This document shows, piece after piece, positions 42,887 to 51,966 of a stretch of 64,000 nt of DNA (position 1 is the first letter of the stretch; every line of letters begins with the position of its first letter). The notes beneath the pieces are model-generated. The model ran no database searches. It was not told the DNA's origin and was given only the letters and a program-made list of their open reading frames with translations. The translations under genes and the position numbers were made by a program. Origin of the DNA: an uncultured Blautia sp. (GTDB lineage Bacteria > Bacillota > Clostridia > Lachnospirales > Lachnospiraceae). Where the stretch lies: positions 1-64,000 of the forward strand of contig NZ_CAKRNY010000013.1 of assembly GCF_934371575.1 (NCBI RefSeq), given 5' to 3'.

Positions 42887-43343
42887 TATGGGATATGAAG
42901 GCAAACGAGAAGATTTAAGCGGTCCGGCTATTAAGGAAATTGTGGAGAGAGAGGGATATCAGGTGGTGTCCATGGACATTCTTCCAGATGACCGTGCTAT
43001 GCTTTCCAGGAGAATGGCGGAAATCGCAGATGAAAATCAGGCAGAACTGATCCTGACGACTGGTGGAACCGGTTTTTCCCCACGGGATGTTATGCCGGAG
43101 GCTACGGAAGATATTACAGAACGTAAAGTTCCGGGAATCCCGGAAGCTATCCGCGCCTACAGCATGACCATTACAAATCGTGCCATGCTCAGCCGCGCCA
43201 CTGCCGGAATCCGGAAAAAAACCCTGATCATCAATCTTCCGGGAAGTCCAAAAGCGGTGAAGGAGAGTCTGGAATTTATAATCGGTGCACTGGGACATGG
43301 CATTGAGATTATGACCGGAGAGGCAGGAAACTGCGCAGGATAA
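42849..43343 (+). CDS. mogA: Molybdopterin adenylyltransferase (MogA/MoaB family)
   Basis: This 164-residue protein has the MoCF-biosynthesis core: [18 protein letters not shown], the serine-rich end [13 protein letters not shown] and HGIEIMTGE. It would adenylylate molybdopterin before molybdenum insertion. ATG 42849 is 9 bases after AAGGAG; 42855 is also possible. It overlaps moaC, indicating a two-gene operon. Confidence 0.9.
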   Translation: MEMKRVAIVTSSDMGYEGKREDLSGPAIKEIVEREGYQVVSMDILPDDRAMLSRRMAEIADENQAELILTTGGTGFSPRDVMPEATEDITERKVPGIPEAIRAYSMTITNRAMLSRATAGIRKKTLIINLPGSPKAVKESLEFIIGALGHGIEIMTGEAGNCAG

Positions 43344-43436
43344 TCGGAGCTGACGCTGGAAATAAAAGTTTTACAAACGATTTTATAACGCTTTATTAAC
43401 TTCTTTTGACTATGATATAATTAACGAGGCATTAAA

Positions 43437-44231
43437 ATGATATTTGATACACATGCACATTATGATGATGAAGCTTTTGACGACGACAGAGATCAGCTCC
43501 TTTCTTCTATGGAGGACGGCGGTGTGGGCTGTATTGTAAATGTATGCGCATCTGTGGGTGGATTTGGCGGAACGCTGAAGCTTATGAAGGCGTATCCGTT
43601 TGTGTATGGCGCAGTGGGAGTTCATCCTGATGACGCGGAGCTTATGACGCAGGATACATTGGATGAGATCCGCAGCCTTTCCCATATGGAGAAAATGGTC
43701 GCTATCGGAGAGATTGGATTGGACTATTACTGGCATAAGGAAGAGGCTGAGCATAAGCGTCAGCAGGAAATGTTCCGTGCCCAGATGGACATTGCTAGGG
43801 AGGAGAAGCTGCCATTTATGATCCATAGCCGGGATGCAGCCGAGGACACGCTGGAGATTGTAAGGGAATATATGAAAAAGGATATGTCCGGCGGAATCAT
43901 CCATTGCTTTTCCTACAGTAAGGAGATTGCGGCAGAGTATCTGAAAATGGGACTTTATCTTGGAATCGGCGGTGTGCTTACTTTCAAAAATGCGAAGAAG
44001 CTGAAAGAGGTAGCAGCTCTGGCACCGTTGTCTCAGATCGTTCTGGAAACAGACTGTCCATACATGTCTCCGGAACCCCACAGAGGAAAGCGAAATTCTT
44101 CCCTGAATCTGCCTTACGTAGCAGAAGCGCTGGCACAAATAAAGGGAATTACAGCAGAAGAAGTAATTGCAGTTACACAAGAGAATGCGAAGAAGCTTCT
44201 GTTTCAGAAGGGTTTACAGCAAACACTATAA
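43437..44231 (+). CDS. TatD-family metal-dependent hydrolase/DNase
   Basis: This 264-residue TIM-barrel hydrolase has the metal-binding start FDTHAHYDD, the conserved GEIGLDYYW, FMIHSRDA and IVLETDCPY motifs. TatD proteins are 3'-5' exonucleases, sometimes tRNA or D-amino-acid related. It begins a run of three closely spaced genes with the methyltransferase and GNAT genes. Confidence 0.93.
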   Translation: MIFDTHAHYDDEAFDDDRDQLLSSMEDGGVGCIVNVCASVGGFGGTLKLMKAYPFVYGAVGVHPDDAELMTQDTLDEIRSLSHMEKMVAIGEIGLDYYWHKEEAEHKRQQEMFRAQMDIAREEKLPFMIHSRDAAEDTLEIVREYMKKDMSGGIIHCFSYSKEIAAEYLKMGLYLGIGGVLTFKNAKKLKEVAALAPLSQIVLETDCPYMSPEPHRGKRNSSLNLPYVAEALAQIKGITAEEVIAVTQENAKKLLFQKGLQQTL

Positions 44232-44242
44232 GGAGAATCAGA

Positions 44243-45115
44243 TTGCAAAATCAAGTTGTTTTTCAGGAAGAAAAGGAGAGGGAACGTCTCCTTATACAGA
44301 ATCGTCTTTTGTCGCAGGAGGAGAAGCCTGCGCTGGAGCATTTTTTTGCAGGGAAAACAGAACTTTCCGTTCTGGATATTGGCTGCAATGATGGAAGCAG
44401 GACCTTCAGCCGTTTTTCAGATGACAGAATATCCAGGGTGGTCGGTCTTGAATATAATCAGGAGCTTGTGGAAAAAGCAAAACAGCAATATGGAGACTCC
44501 AGATTTTCCTTTTATCAGATGGATGTGGAGAAAGGCCTGCTTTCAGGAAATCTTCATAACCTGCCGGGCAGAGCGGGACGGTGTAAATTTGATCTGATCT
44601 GTCTGTCATATGTACTGATGCATTTGCAGGAGGGAGAGAAGCTGCTTCGCCACTTAAGGCGTTTCCTGAAAAAGGACGGAGTGATTTTTATTATAGAAAG
44701 CAATGACAGTTCTTCTTGTCTGCTTCCCGATGAGAAAGGGCTTCTGGGAGCATTTCTGGATATCCTGAGGCAGGATAAATATGCTGGGAAAAGAGAAACC
44801 GGTGCCAGGCTCTTTGGCTGGCTGACGAATTGCGGATATGACCATATTCAGGTGTGGTGTGACGGGATTTCTGCAGGGAAAGAAGAGGATGAACGGAAAA
44901 AAGAAATTTTTCAGACCTTTTTTTCCTATTTGCCGGAAGATGTGAAAATTTTGCTTTCTGAAGAACCGGATAACAGGAAATATCAGCTATGGCAGGAATG
45001 GCTGGAACAGAATTATGAGGATCTGCGGCAGTTGATTTTGCAGAAAAATTCTGAGATCACCATGGGAATGCAGATCATATCATGCAAAAGAGCTTTGCGA
45101 AGAAAGAATGTGTGA
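44243..45115 (+). CDS. SAM-dependent methyltransferase (class I)
   Basis: This 290-residue protein has the SAM-binding motif LDIGCNDGSRTF, an acidic motif II (VVGLEYNQELVEKA) and FDLICLSYVLMHL, followed by a longer C-terminal part of unknown fold. The start is a TTG at 44243 with AGGAG at proper spacing. The substrate is not evident. It lies between TatD and GNAT genes with 11- and 10-bp gaps. Confidence 0.85.
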   Translation: MQNQVVFQEEKERERLLIQNRLLSQEEKPALEHFFAGKTELSVLDIGCNDGSRTFSRFSDDRISRVVGLEYNQELVEKAKQQYGDSRFSFYQMDVEKGLLSGNLHNLPGRAGRCKFDLICLSYVLMHLQEGEKLLRHLRRFLKKDGVIFIIESNDSSSCLLPDEKGLLGAFLDILRQDKYAGKRETGARLFGWLTNCGYDHIQVWCDGISAGKEEDERKKEIFQTFFSYLPEDVKILLSEEPDNRKYQLWQEWLEQNYEDLRQLILQKNSEITMGMQIISCKRALRRKNV

Positions 45116-45125
45116 AGGATAAAAT

Positions 45126-45719
45126 ATGACGCATGAAATTAAGGCAGGCGGGCAGACATTCTCTTTTGCCTGGCTTGGTTTGGAAGATTTTGAGGAAACT
45201 CTTTGGCTGTGTGACAGGTGTGTGGGAAAAAATCTGTACACCCGGGAAGATCTGACGCAGGCAATTGAGGCTGAGAACAGTACGTTCCTGCTCCTGAAAA
45301 CAAAAGAAGGACAGATAGCCGGGTATATTTATTATTATCTTACAGATGTGGAGCAGATTGCCCGGGATTCCAGACTGCAGACAGAGAGAATCAGCGAAGT
45401 CTGTGCCTGTGGAAATCAGATGCCTGTTGGCAAAATACAGTCAATAGGCATAAAAGAAGAGTTCCGGAGCCTGGGGCTGGCGGGACAGCTGGTGCGTTTT
45501 GCATTGACACAGCTGGCAGAGAAAGGTGCATCTGAAACATTTATTATCTGCTGGAATATAAGAGGCCAGATTCCTCTGGGAAAAGTGCTCAGGGAGTGTC
45601 ATTTTACCCATTTGGCTACGGCGAAAATGATATGGTATGACAAAAAGGCGCTTTATTGCCCTTATTGTAAAGGACGCTGCAAATGCGACGCAGAAGTGTT
45701 TATAAGAAACTTGGTGTAA
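45126..45719 (+). CDS. GNAT-family acetyltransferase with C-terminal cysteine cluster
   Basis: This 197-residue protein has the GNAT acetyl-CoA loop IGIKEEFRSLGLAGQLV and a C-terminal metal-ligand-like cluster (CPYCKGRCKC). The Cys cluster is not part of the standard fold and could bind zinc. Substrate unknown. A GTCGGG/CCCCGAC hairpin (45740-45760) lies between it and the next gene. Confidence 0.8.
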   Translation: MTHEIKAGGQTFSFAWLGLEDFEETLWLCDRCVGKNLYTREDLTQAIEAENSTFLLLKTKEGQIAGYIYYYLTDVEQIARDSRLQTERISEVCACGNQMPVGKIQSIGIKEEFRSLGLAGQLVRFALTQLAEKGASETFIICWNIRGQIPLGKVLRECHFTHLATAKMIWYDKKALYCPYCKGRCKCDAEVFIRNLV

Positions 45720-45784
45720 GTGGTAAAAGGTAAAAAGGTGTCGGGTTCAAAAGCCCCGACTAATGATCACGAAAGGAAATACAA

Positions 45785-47431
45785 ATGAAAATCAGACTTC
45801 TTCCCAAATTTATTATTTCCCTTGGTGTGATGGGAGTCATTCTGACAATCGCAATTTCTCTTTTCAGCTACGAAAGCTCCAAAGATTCACTGGAGGATAT
45901 GTACGCACAGCGAGTAATGACCAACTGTAACAGCATTGCAGATATGATCTCAGTTTCGGATGTGAAGAAAATCCTGGCAGAAGGTGGGGACAAGACAGAA
46001 GAATATGAGAAAATGTCTGCCCTCTTTAATAAACTGAAAAAGGATGGCAATGTTACATATCTGTCTCTGGTTGTTCCGGATGAGGACAGTGTTCATTTCT
46101 ACATTGATGCTCTGGTAGAGGAAATGGGAGATGACCCGGCGAATCAGATTGCCTACGACAGCGATATTTTGTACACAGATGCTGCCAATCCGGATGATCC
46201 GTCTGATATGGAGAAATACATTACCATATGGAATCAGTATCAGCAGGATAAAGGCGTAGATTATCCACTTGTGACGGATAACAGCTATGGGTATAACTAT
46301 ACAGGCATTTCAGCGATTCTGGACGAGAATGGAACGGCAATTGCAGAGATCCAGTATATTCTGGATATGAAAGAGGTCAGAAATTATCTGAATTCATTTC
46401 TCAGCAATATGCTGCTGATTTCTTTTCTTATTATCTGCGTGACTGTAGTAGTTTATATTGTGTTTGTACGAAAGACGATTACCAGACCGATCAGTAAGCT
46501 GGCAGCTTTCACCAAAGAGATCACAGACAGCGGAAAGTTTGAAAATCAGAGAATCACCATGAAAACCGGTGATGAAATTGAAGCGCTGAGCGATTCCTTC
46601 AATTTTATGCTGGAAGAGCTTGAAAATTACATTGCAAACTTGTCGAAGGTCACAGCTGAGAAGGAGAGAATTGGCACGGAGCTTGATATTGCCCGAAACA
46701 TTCAGGCATCTATGCTTCCCTGTATTTTCCCGGCTTTTCCGGACAGAAAGGAATTTGATATTTACGCAACCATGACACCTGCAAAGGAAGTGGGCGGTGA
46801 CTTTTATGATTTCTTTATGGTAGACCAGACACACCTTGCAATTGTTATGGCTGATGTGTCAGGGAAAGGAGTTCCCGCTGCGCTTTTCATGGTCATTGGA
46901 AAAACACTGATCAAGGATCACACTACTGCAGAAAGGGATTTAGGCGAGGTCTTTTCTACTGTGAATAATCTTCTTTGCGAAGCGAATAGTGAAGGTCTGT
47001 TTATTACCGCTTTTGAAGGTGTGCTGGATCTTGTTACAGGAGAATTCCGCTTTGCAAATGCAGGTCATGAGCTGCCGTTTATCTGTAAGGCCGGCGGTAA
47101 TTTTGAACCGTACAAAATACGGCCGGGGTTTGTTCTAGCCGGAATTGAGGATATGGATTATCAGTCCGGCTGCATGATGCTGGATGTGGGGGATATGGTT
47201 TTCCAGTACACAGACGGTGTTACAGAGGCTGTTAATGAGGAGAATAAGCTTTATGGAATGGAACGTCTTGAAAAGGTTCTGAACCGTGTAAAAGACAGAA
47301 CGCCATCGGAAATCCTTCATGAAGTAAAAAAAGATATTGATACATTTGCCGGAGCCGCGCCGCAGTTTGACGACATTACCATGCTTTGTCTGGAGTATAA
47401 AAACAGAATGAAGCCGGATCAGGCAGAGTAA
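45785..47431 (+). CDS. Membrane HAMP-SpoIIE phosphatase (RsbU-like, PP2C)
   Basis: This 548-residue protein has an N-terminal membrane helix, an outer sensing part (residues about 30-200), a second helix, a HAMP domain (RKTITRPISKLAAFTKEI...) and a SpoIIE-type PP2C domain (ARNIQASMLPCIFPAFP, EVGGDFYDFFMVDQTHLAIVMADVSGKGVPAALFM, FQYTDGVTEA, QFDDITML). Such proteins dephosphorylate STAS anti-sigma antagonists. Its only STAS protein in this window is the one in the NRPS operon, so it is a candidate for the upstream signal, but it lies 32 kb away. Confidence 0.93.
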   Translation: MKIRLLPKFIISLGVMGVILTIAISLFSYESSKDSLEDMYAQRVMTNCNSIADMISVSDVKKILAEGGDKTEEYEKMSALFNKLKKDGNVTYLSLVVPDEDSVHFYIDALVEEMGDDPANQIAYDSDILYTDAANPDDPSDMEKYITIWNQYQQDKGVDYPLVTDNSYGYNYTGISAILDENGTAIAEIQYILDMKEVRNYLNSFLSNMLLISFLIICVTVVVYIVFVRKTITRPISKLAAFTKEITDSGKFENQRITMKTGDEIEALSDSFNFMLEELENYIANLSKVTAEKERIGTELDIARNIQASMLPCIFPAFPDRKEFDIYATMTPAKEVGGDFYDFFMVDQTHLAIVMADVSGKGVPAALFMVIGKTLIKDHTTAERDLGEVFSTVNNLLCEANSEGLFITAFEGVLDLVTGEFRFANAGHELPFICKAGGNFEPYKIRPGFVLAGIEDMDYQSGCMMLDVGDMVFQYTDGVTEAVNEENKLYGMERLEKVLNRVKDRTPSEILHEVKKDIDTFAGAAPQFDDITMLCLEYKNRMKPDQAE

Positions 47432-47458
47432 TAAATAAGATAAAATTTTATACATAAA

Positions 47459-47521
47459 AAAGGACTGTGATTCCGGAAGAGATTGAGGTTTTCTTACTTC
47501 TCTTCTGATTCACAGTCCTTT
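47459..47521. terminator. Terminator after the SpoIIE phosphatase
   Basis: AAAGGACTGTGA pairs with TCACAGTCCTTT around a long loop that itself has inverted repeats (GAAGAG/CTCTTC). Confidence 0.8.
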
Positions 47522-47561
47522 GCTTTTAACCAGACAGCTGCCGTCTGGCGACATCATCATA

Positions 47562-47724
47562 TATGAAAGTCAGCTGTTCCGCGCTATGGCGCTCCCACAG
47601 TTGCCGCCCGTATTCGTAATCCGGGCTATCGCCCTACTTACTCATACGGTCTAGCCCGGACCATATCCATGAATTCGCTCATGCAAGCATGGCTCATTCA
47701 TGGCTGCGGTCCGGGACTTTCATA
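47562..47724. repeat. 163-bp multi-hairpin inverted-repeat element (REP/MITE-like)
   Basis: The terminal inverted repeats are TATGAAAGTC (47562-47571) and GACTTTCATA (47715-47724). Inside are a GCGCTATGGCGC hairpin, a CCGTAT/ATACGG stem (47608-47649) and a long stem of CCCGGACC, CCATGAAT and CATGC against GCATG, ATTCATGG and GGTCCGGG (47655-47715). A separate CAGACAGCTGCCGTCTG hairpin lies just left (47531-47547). No protein is encoded. It sits between convergent genes after a terminator. Confidence 0.7.
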
Positions 47725-47729
47725 GTAAA

Positions 47730-48377
47730 TTATTTCGTACCGAAAATTCTGTCTCCGGCATCACCAAGTCCCGGGCAGATATAAGCACGGTCATTCAGCT
47801 CTCTGTCCAGATGACCTACATAGATCTGCACATCCGGATGTGCCTCATGGAGACGCTTCAGTCCCTCCGGAGCTGCGATCACGAACATGCATTTAATGCT
47901 CTTTCCGCCATGTTCCTTGATGAAATTAACGGCAGAAATAGCGGATCCGCCTGTAGCAAGCATGGGGTCAACCATAACGATGAGACGCTGGTCAATAGGA
48001 TCCGGAAGCTTGCAGTAATATTCGTGTGGCTCATGGGTAACAGGATCACGGTAAAGTCCGATGTGTCCAATCTTGGCAGATGGAACTAAAGTGGTGATAC
48101 CATTCACCATACCAAGACCTGCACGAAGTACCGGGACAACTGCCAGCTTTTTACCGGAAATCATAGGTGTCTGACAGGTCTCAATAGGAGTCTCAACTTC
48201 AACATCCTCCAGTGGAAGATCGCGAAGCGCTTCAAAACCCATAAGAACTGCAATCTCTTCAATGAGTTTACGGAATTCGTTCGTTCCGGTCTCTTTATTA
48301 CGAAGAATGGAAATCTTATGCTGGATCAGCGGGTGATCCATAATAAAAATATTGTCAATATCTGCGAAATCTGACAT
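47730..48377 (-). CDS. upp: Uracil phosphoribosyltransferase
   Basis: This 215-residue enzyme converts uracil plus PRPP to UMP. Motifs include [20 protein letters not shown] and the PRPP loop [11 protein letters not shown]. It is divergent from the uracil permease gene with overlapping promoters, a salvage pair. Confidence 0.97.
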   Translation of the reverse strand: MSDFADIDNIFIMDHPLIQHKISILRNKETGTNEFRKLIEEIAVLMGFEALRDLPLEDVEVETPIETCQTPMISGKKLAVVPVLRAGLGMVNGITTLVPSAKIGHIGLYRDPVTHEPHEYYCKLPDPIDQRLIVMVDPMLATGGSAISAVNFIKEHGGKSIKCMFVIAAPEGLKRLHEAHPDVQIYVGHLDRELNDRAYICPGLGDAGDRIFGTK

Positions 48378-48412
48378 GGTAAAAACCTCCGTAGTGTAAG
48401 AATACTGATGAA

Positions 48413-48441
48413 ATCATACCGCACTTTCCGGGGAAAGTCAA
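48413..48441 (-). promoter_or_regulatory. upp promoter
   Basis: On the minus strand TTGACT (48441-48436), 17 bp, TATGAT (48418-48413). Confidence 0.6.
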
Positions 48442-48444
48442 TAA

Positions 48445-48473
48445 TTGTAAAAAGTTGTTGATTACTTTATACT
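48445..48473 (+). promoter_or_regulatory. Uracil permease promoter
   Basis: TTGTAA (48445-48450), 17 bp, TATACT (48468-48473). The two divergent -35 boxes are only three bases apart, so transcription from one may hinder the other. Confidence 0.55.
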
Positions 48474-48502
48474 AGTACAAGGGAAAAAAGGAGGACTTTT
48501 TT

Positions 48503-49858
48503 ATGAAATTCAGAGTTGAAGGTATTTACGATGCCAAAAAGCTGGGAATTCCGCAGATGCTGATTCTGGGACTCCAGCACATGTTTGCCATGTTTGGTGC
48601 TACGATTCTGGTGCCGATTCTGGTAAACAATTATTTTCACGGTGAGGGGTTATCCATTCAGGTGACCTTGTTCTGTGCCGGATTTGGCACACTTTTGTTT
48701 CATGTACTTACCAAGATGAAGGTACCGGCATTTCTTGGTTCATCATTTGCATTTCTGGGCGGATTTGCCACAGTTGCAGAGCTGGACACAGGAATCTTTG
48801 CGGATATGTCCTATGGAGAGAAGCTTCCATATGCATGCGGCGGTGTATTTGTGGCAGGACTTTTGTATCTGGTTCTTGCCCTGATCGTAAAGGCAATCGG
48901 TGTAAAAAGAGTTATGCGTTATCTGCCGCCGGTTGTAACCGGTCCGATCATTATCTGCATTGGTCTCAGCCTTGCACCATCTGCTATCAGCAATGCATCC
49001 CAGAACTGGCTGCTTGCCCTGGTGGCACTTGGAACTGTTATTTTCTTCAATATCTGGGGAGTCGGCATGTTCCGTATTATTCCGATTCTGATGGGTATTG
49101 TAGTGTCTTATGTAGTAGCCCTGATCATGAATGCAGCGGGCATGACAAACGCAGATGGAAGTGCTATCCTCAGCTTTGCAGGCGTAGCAAGCGCACCGGT
49201 TATTGGTGTTCCGAAATTCTTCCTCTGCAAATTTAATATCACAGCCATTCTTGCAATGGCACCTATCGCTATCGCTTCCATGATGGAGCATATCGGTGAT
49301 ATTTCCGCTATCTCTGCCACTGTTGACCGTAACTTTATTGAGGATCCGGGACTTCACCGTACGCTTCTTGGTGACGGACTTGCCACATCCCTGTCTGCCC
49401 TGATCGGTGGACCGGCAAATACAACCTACGGTGAGAATACAAGTGTCCTTGCGCTGAGCCGTGTTTATGATCCGAAGGTAATACGTCTTGCGGCTGTTTA
49501 TGCGGTAATTCTCAGCTTTATTCCGAAGATGGCAGAAGTGATCAGTTCCCTTCCGTCTGCGATTATTGGTGGTATCAGCTTTATTCTTTACGGAATGATC
49601 TCTGCTGTTGGTGTTCGTAACGTAGTTGAGAATAAAGTGGATCTGACACGTTCCCGTAACCTGGTTATTACCGCAGTTATTCTGGTATGCGGTCTTGGTG
49701 TTTCAGATGGTCTTACATTTACAATCGCAGGTGCACATATTACCCTTACAGGTCTTGCACTTGCAGCAATTGTGGGAATCCTGCTGAACGCTATTCTTCC
49801 GGGAAATGACTATGTATTTGAAACTTCCAAAAAGAAGGAAGAACTGGAAGACGATTGA
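48503..49858 (+). CDS. uraA: Uracil/uracil-xanthine permease (NCS2 family)
   Basis: This 451-residue integral membrane protein has about 12-14 membrane segments and NCS2 motifs (GLQHMFAMFGATILVP, GPANTTYGENTSVLALS, plus SMMEHIGD). It imports uracil for the adjacent UPRT. AAAAAAGGAGG lies at normal distance from the ATG. Confidence 0.94.
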   Translation: MKFRVEGIYDAKKLGIPQMLILGLQHMFAMFGATILVPILVNNYFHGEGLSIQVTLFCAGFGTLLFHVLTKMKVPAFLGSSFAFLGGFATVAELDTGIFADMSYGEKLPYACGGVFVAGLLYLVLALIVKAIGVKRVMRYLPPVVTGPIIICIGLSLAPSAISNASQNWLLALVALGTVIFFNIWGVGMFRIIPILMGIVVSYVVALIMNAAGMTNADGSAILSFAGVASAPVIGVPKFFLCKFNITAILAMAPIAIASMMEHIGDISAISATVDRNFIEDPGLHRTLLGDGLATSLSALIGGPANTTYGENTSVLALSRVYDPKVIRLAAVYAVILSFIPKMAEVISSLPSAIIGGISFILYGMISAVGVRNVVENKVDLTRSRNLVITAVILVCGLGVSDGLTFTIAGAHITLTGLALAAIVGILLNAILPGNDYVFETSKKKEELEDD

Positions 49859-49881
49859 TTTTGAAAGACTGATTTTTTGAA

Positions 49882-49951
49882 AAAAGAACCTGATTCAGGG
49901 GCATTTGAACGGTAAACATGTTCATCTGCCAGTTCTGAATCAGGTTCTTTT
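49882..49951. terminator. Bidirectional terminator between convergent genes
   Basis: AAAAGAACCTGATTCAG (49882-49898) pairs with CTGAATCAGGTTCTTTT (49935-49951). Confidence 0.9.
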
Positions 49952-49956
49952 ATTTT

Positions 49957-50817
49957 TCAGAAGCTTCCGCCGGTACCGCCGTGGTCACTGTCGGAGCCTC
50001 CTGTGGAGGAACTGTCATCTTTCGGCTTCGCTGTTTTGGTGACGGTAGTATAAAGGAAAATGTCATTTGATCTGACAAGATCCATACTTCCCTGTCGTAC
50101 GTAATCAACAGCGCTGTCCTTTGCCCGTACGCTCTTAAGCTGGGATTTCATGCTTGAGGTACGTAAAAATGCAAGTACAAGTCCGATTCCAATAGAAATA
50201 GGAATCCATTTGAAAGGAAGGGGGTCACGTGGAAGCGTGGAAGAGTCATAAGGCTCTCCTGTGGCCGCCTGTTCCAGGAAAAGTCTGCTAAGGTCGGCAT
50301 AAGTATCAAATGCACTGTAGTAATCTTCTTCTTTTAACAGAGGCTGGACTTTTCCCTTCATGTAATCCAGTCCGTCCTGGTTAAATACAGTTCTTGCATA
50401 TCCGTGAGTGGTAATGTGCCATTCACGGTCTCCGATGCTGATCATGAAAAGAATACCATCGTAGGTATCCCCTGTTCCATAAGCGTTATCATCGAAGAAA
50501 TCGTCACAGAATTTGTTCATCTGAACGCCGTCTGTAGACTGGACAGTGGCAACTGCCACGTCAAAATCATATTCCTCACTGAGGGAGTTCAGTTTATCCA
50601 GAAGCAGGGACTCTTCATCATCAGTCAGAAGGTCTGCAGCATCTGAAACAAGAGAAAACTCAGGACTCCGGGAAGAATCTCCGAAGCTGTTGGTGTCTGC
50701 GGCCTGGATCGCAACAGGCTGAAATCCACAGATATTTCCTGCGCCTGTAGCTGTACCGAACAGGCTTCCTGCTCCAATTGCCGCTGCCAGAATGATTCCA
50801 AAAGTTTGTTTTTTCAT
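49957..50817 (-). CDS. TPM-domain membrane protein (YdjH-like)
   Basis: This 286-residue protein has a signal peptide or N-terminal membrane helix, a TPM domain (SDAADLLTDDEESLLLDKLN...GILFMISIGDREWHITTHGYA), a membrane helix near residues 205-220 and a Gly/Ser-rich C-terminus (GGSDSDHGGTGGSF). With the two genes encoded upstream on the same strand it matches the Bacillus ydjGHI set linked to membrane stress. Gene order and neighbours support this more than sequence alone. Confidence 0.85.
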   Translation of the reverse strand: MKKQTFGIILAAAIGAGSLFGTATGAGNICGFQPVAIQAADTNSFGDSSRSPEFSLVSDAADLLTDDEESLLLDKLNSLSEEYDFDVAVATVQSTDGVQMNKFCDDFFDDNAYGTGDTYDGILFMISIGDREWHITTHGYARTVFNQDGLDYMKGKVQPLLKEEDYYSAFDTYADLSRLFLEQAATGEPYDSSTLPRDPLPFKWIPISIGIGLVLAFLRTSSMKSQLKSVRAKDSAVDYVRQGSMDLVRSNDIFLYTTVTKTAKPKDDSSSTGGSDSDHGGTGGSF

Positions 50818-50830
50818 GGCATGTTCCTCC

Positions 50831-51919
50831 TTAGAAAAATGTGTGAACCAGCCATGCTATGGCATAGGCAGCTGCGGAAAATCCGATGGTAAGTCCAACG
50901 AACCATTTGGTGAAAATACCTTTGTCAACCGGCAGGTTTCCGACAAACTTGCCTGTCTGGCCATTCATGCCAAATAGATAATGATCGCCTTTCCAGGTGG
51001 TGGAAAGAAGCCATACCGGAAACAGGGCATAATGGGTTTTGCCGCCTCTGAGCTGGATACGTGTATCTTCAGGTGTAACGCTGTCATATCCGACCACAGT
51101 GTCACGGAAAGCATTTTCAGCAGCTTTTTTTACACGCTGGTTGGCGCGCTCAACAGATTCCTCGGCAGATACGTCATATTTATCAGCAACATAGCCAGCC
51201 AGGTAAGGTGTGGCGAAATCCACTGCCTCGGAAATTACATAAGGCTCCAGTGATTCTGTCAGATCATTGTCAATTTTTGAAGAGCCATCTACCGGAATCT
51301 GGTCAAAACCAATATTTCCGGAACGGAAAACTGAATAATGGCTAGTCTCTGTGTAATCATAATCGCTGTCGCTCCAGCAGCGGACTTTGGTTGCGTGATA
51401 GCGGATATCAGCAGCGGCGTCTGTGTCAAAAAGCCAGAATGGTACATAGACACCTTTTATTTCATCAATGTGGTTCTCTTTTTTAAATACCTTTGGAAGA
51501 AGGGTTTTGCCATGAAGGTGTTTGCTGAGCCCTTCTTTGGCAGCTTTTTTATCCAGCTTGAACGGGATAATAAAGTCAGGGCGCAGAGCGCCGGAGAACT
51601 TACCGGACATTACAACCGGATTACCGCAGAATGGGCAGGCAGATGCACCTGTGCTTTCATCAGCTACGATTTCACCGCCGCAGGATTTACAAGTGTAAAC
51701 AGACATTCCGTTGGTTTCGCCTTCATTCCAGTCGGCAGTGGTAGCATTCTCCCATTTCATATCATCAGCCTGCTGACCGGCAGATGCTTCATTAAATTCC
51801 TTGACTGTTTCCAGATCAAACTCTGTGTCGCAGTAAGGACATTTCATTTTCTGGAGCGCACTGTTGAATTCAATGGCTCCACCACAACAAGGGCATTTAT
51901 ATTCAAGTAAATCGGACAT
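50831..51919 (-). CDS. Zinc-ribbon membrane protein (YdjG-like)
   Basis: This 362-residue protein has two N-terminal zinc ribbons (CPCCGG...CPYC; CKSCGG...CPFC), a middle domain with WLFDTDAAADIRYHATKV, and a C-terminal membrane helix (FVGLTIGFSAAAYAIAWLV). YdjG-like proteins work with an SPFH partner and a TPM protein at the membrane. It lies 13 bp before the TPM gene and 47 bp after the SPFH gene. Confidence 0.85.
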   Translation of the reverse strand: MSDLLEYKCPCCGGAIEFNSALQKMKCPYCDTEFDLETVKEFNEASAGQQADDMKWENATTADWNEGETNGMSVYTCKSCGGEIVADESTGASACPFCGNPVVMSGKFSGALRPDFIIPFKLDKKAAKEGLSKHLHGKTLLPKVFKKENHIDEIKGVYVPFWLFDTDAAADIRYHATKVRCWSDSDYDYTETSHYSVFRSGNIGFDQIPVDGSSKIDNDLTESLEPYVISEAVDFATPYLAGYVADKYDVSAEESVERANQRVKKAAENAFRDTVVGYDSVTPEDTRIQLRGGKTHYALFPVWLLSTTWKGDHYLFGMNGQTGKFVGNLPVDKGIFTKWFVGLTIGFSAAAYAIAWLVHTFF

Positions 51920-51966
51920 AGTTCATCTCCTTTCGCCGTGTAAGGAAAATGTGGGGATATATGAAG

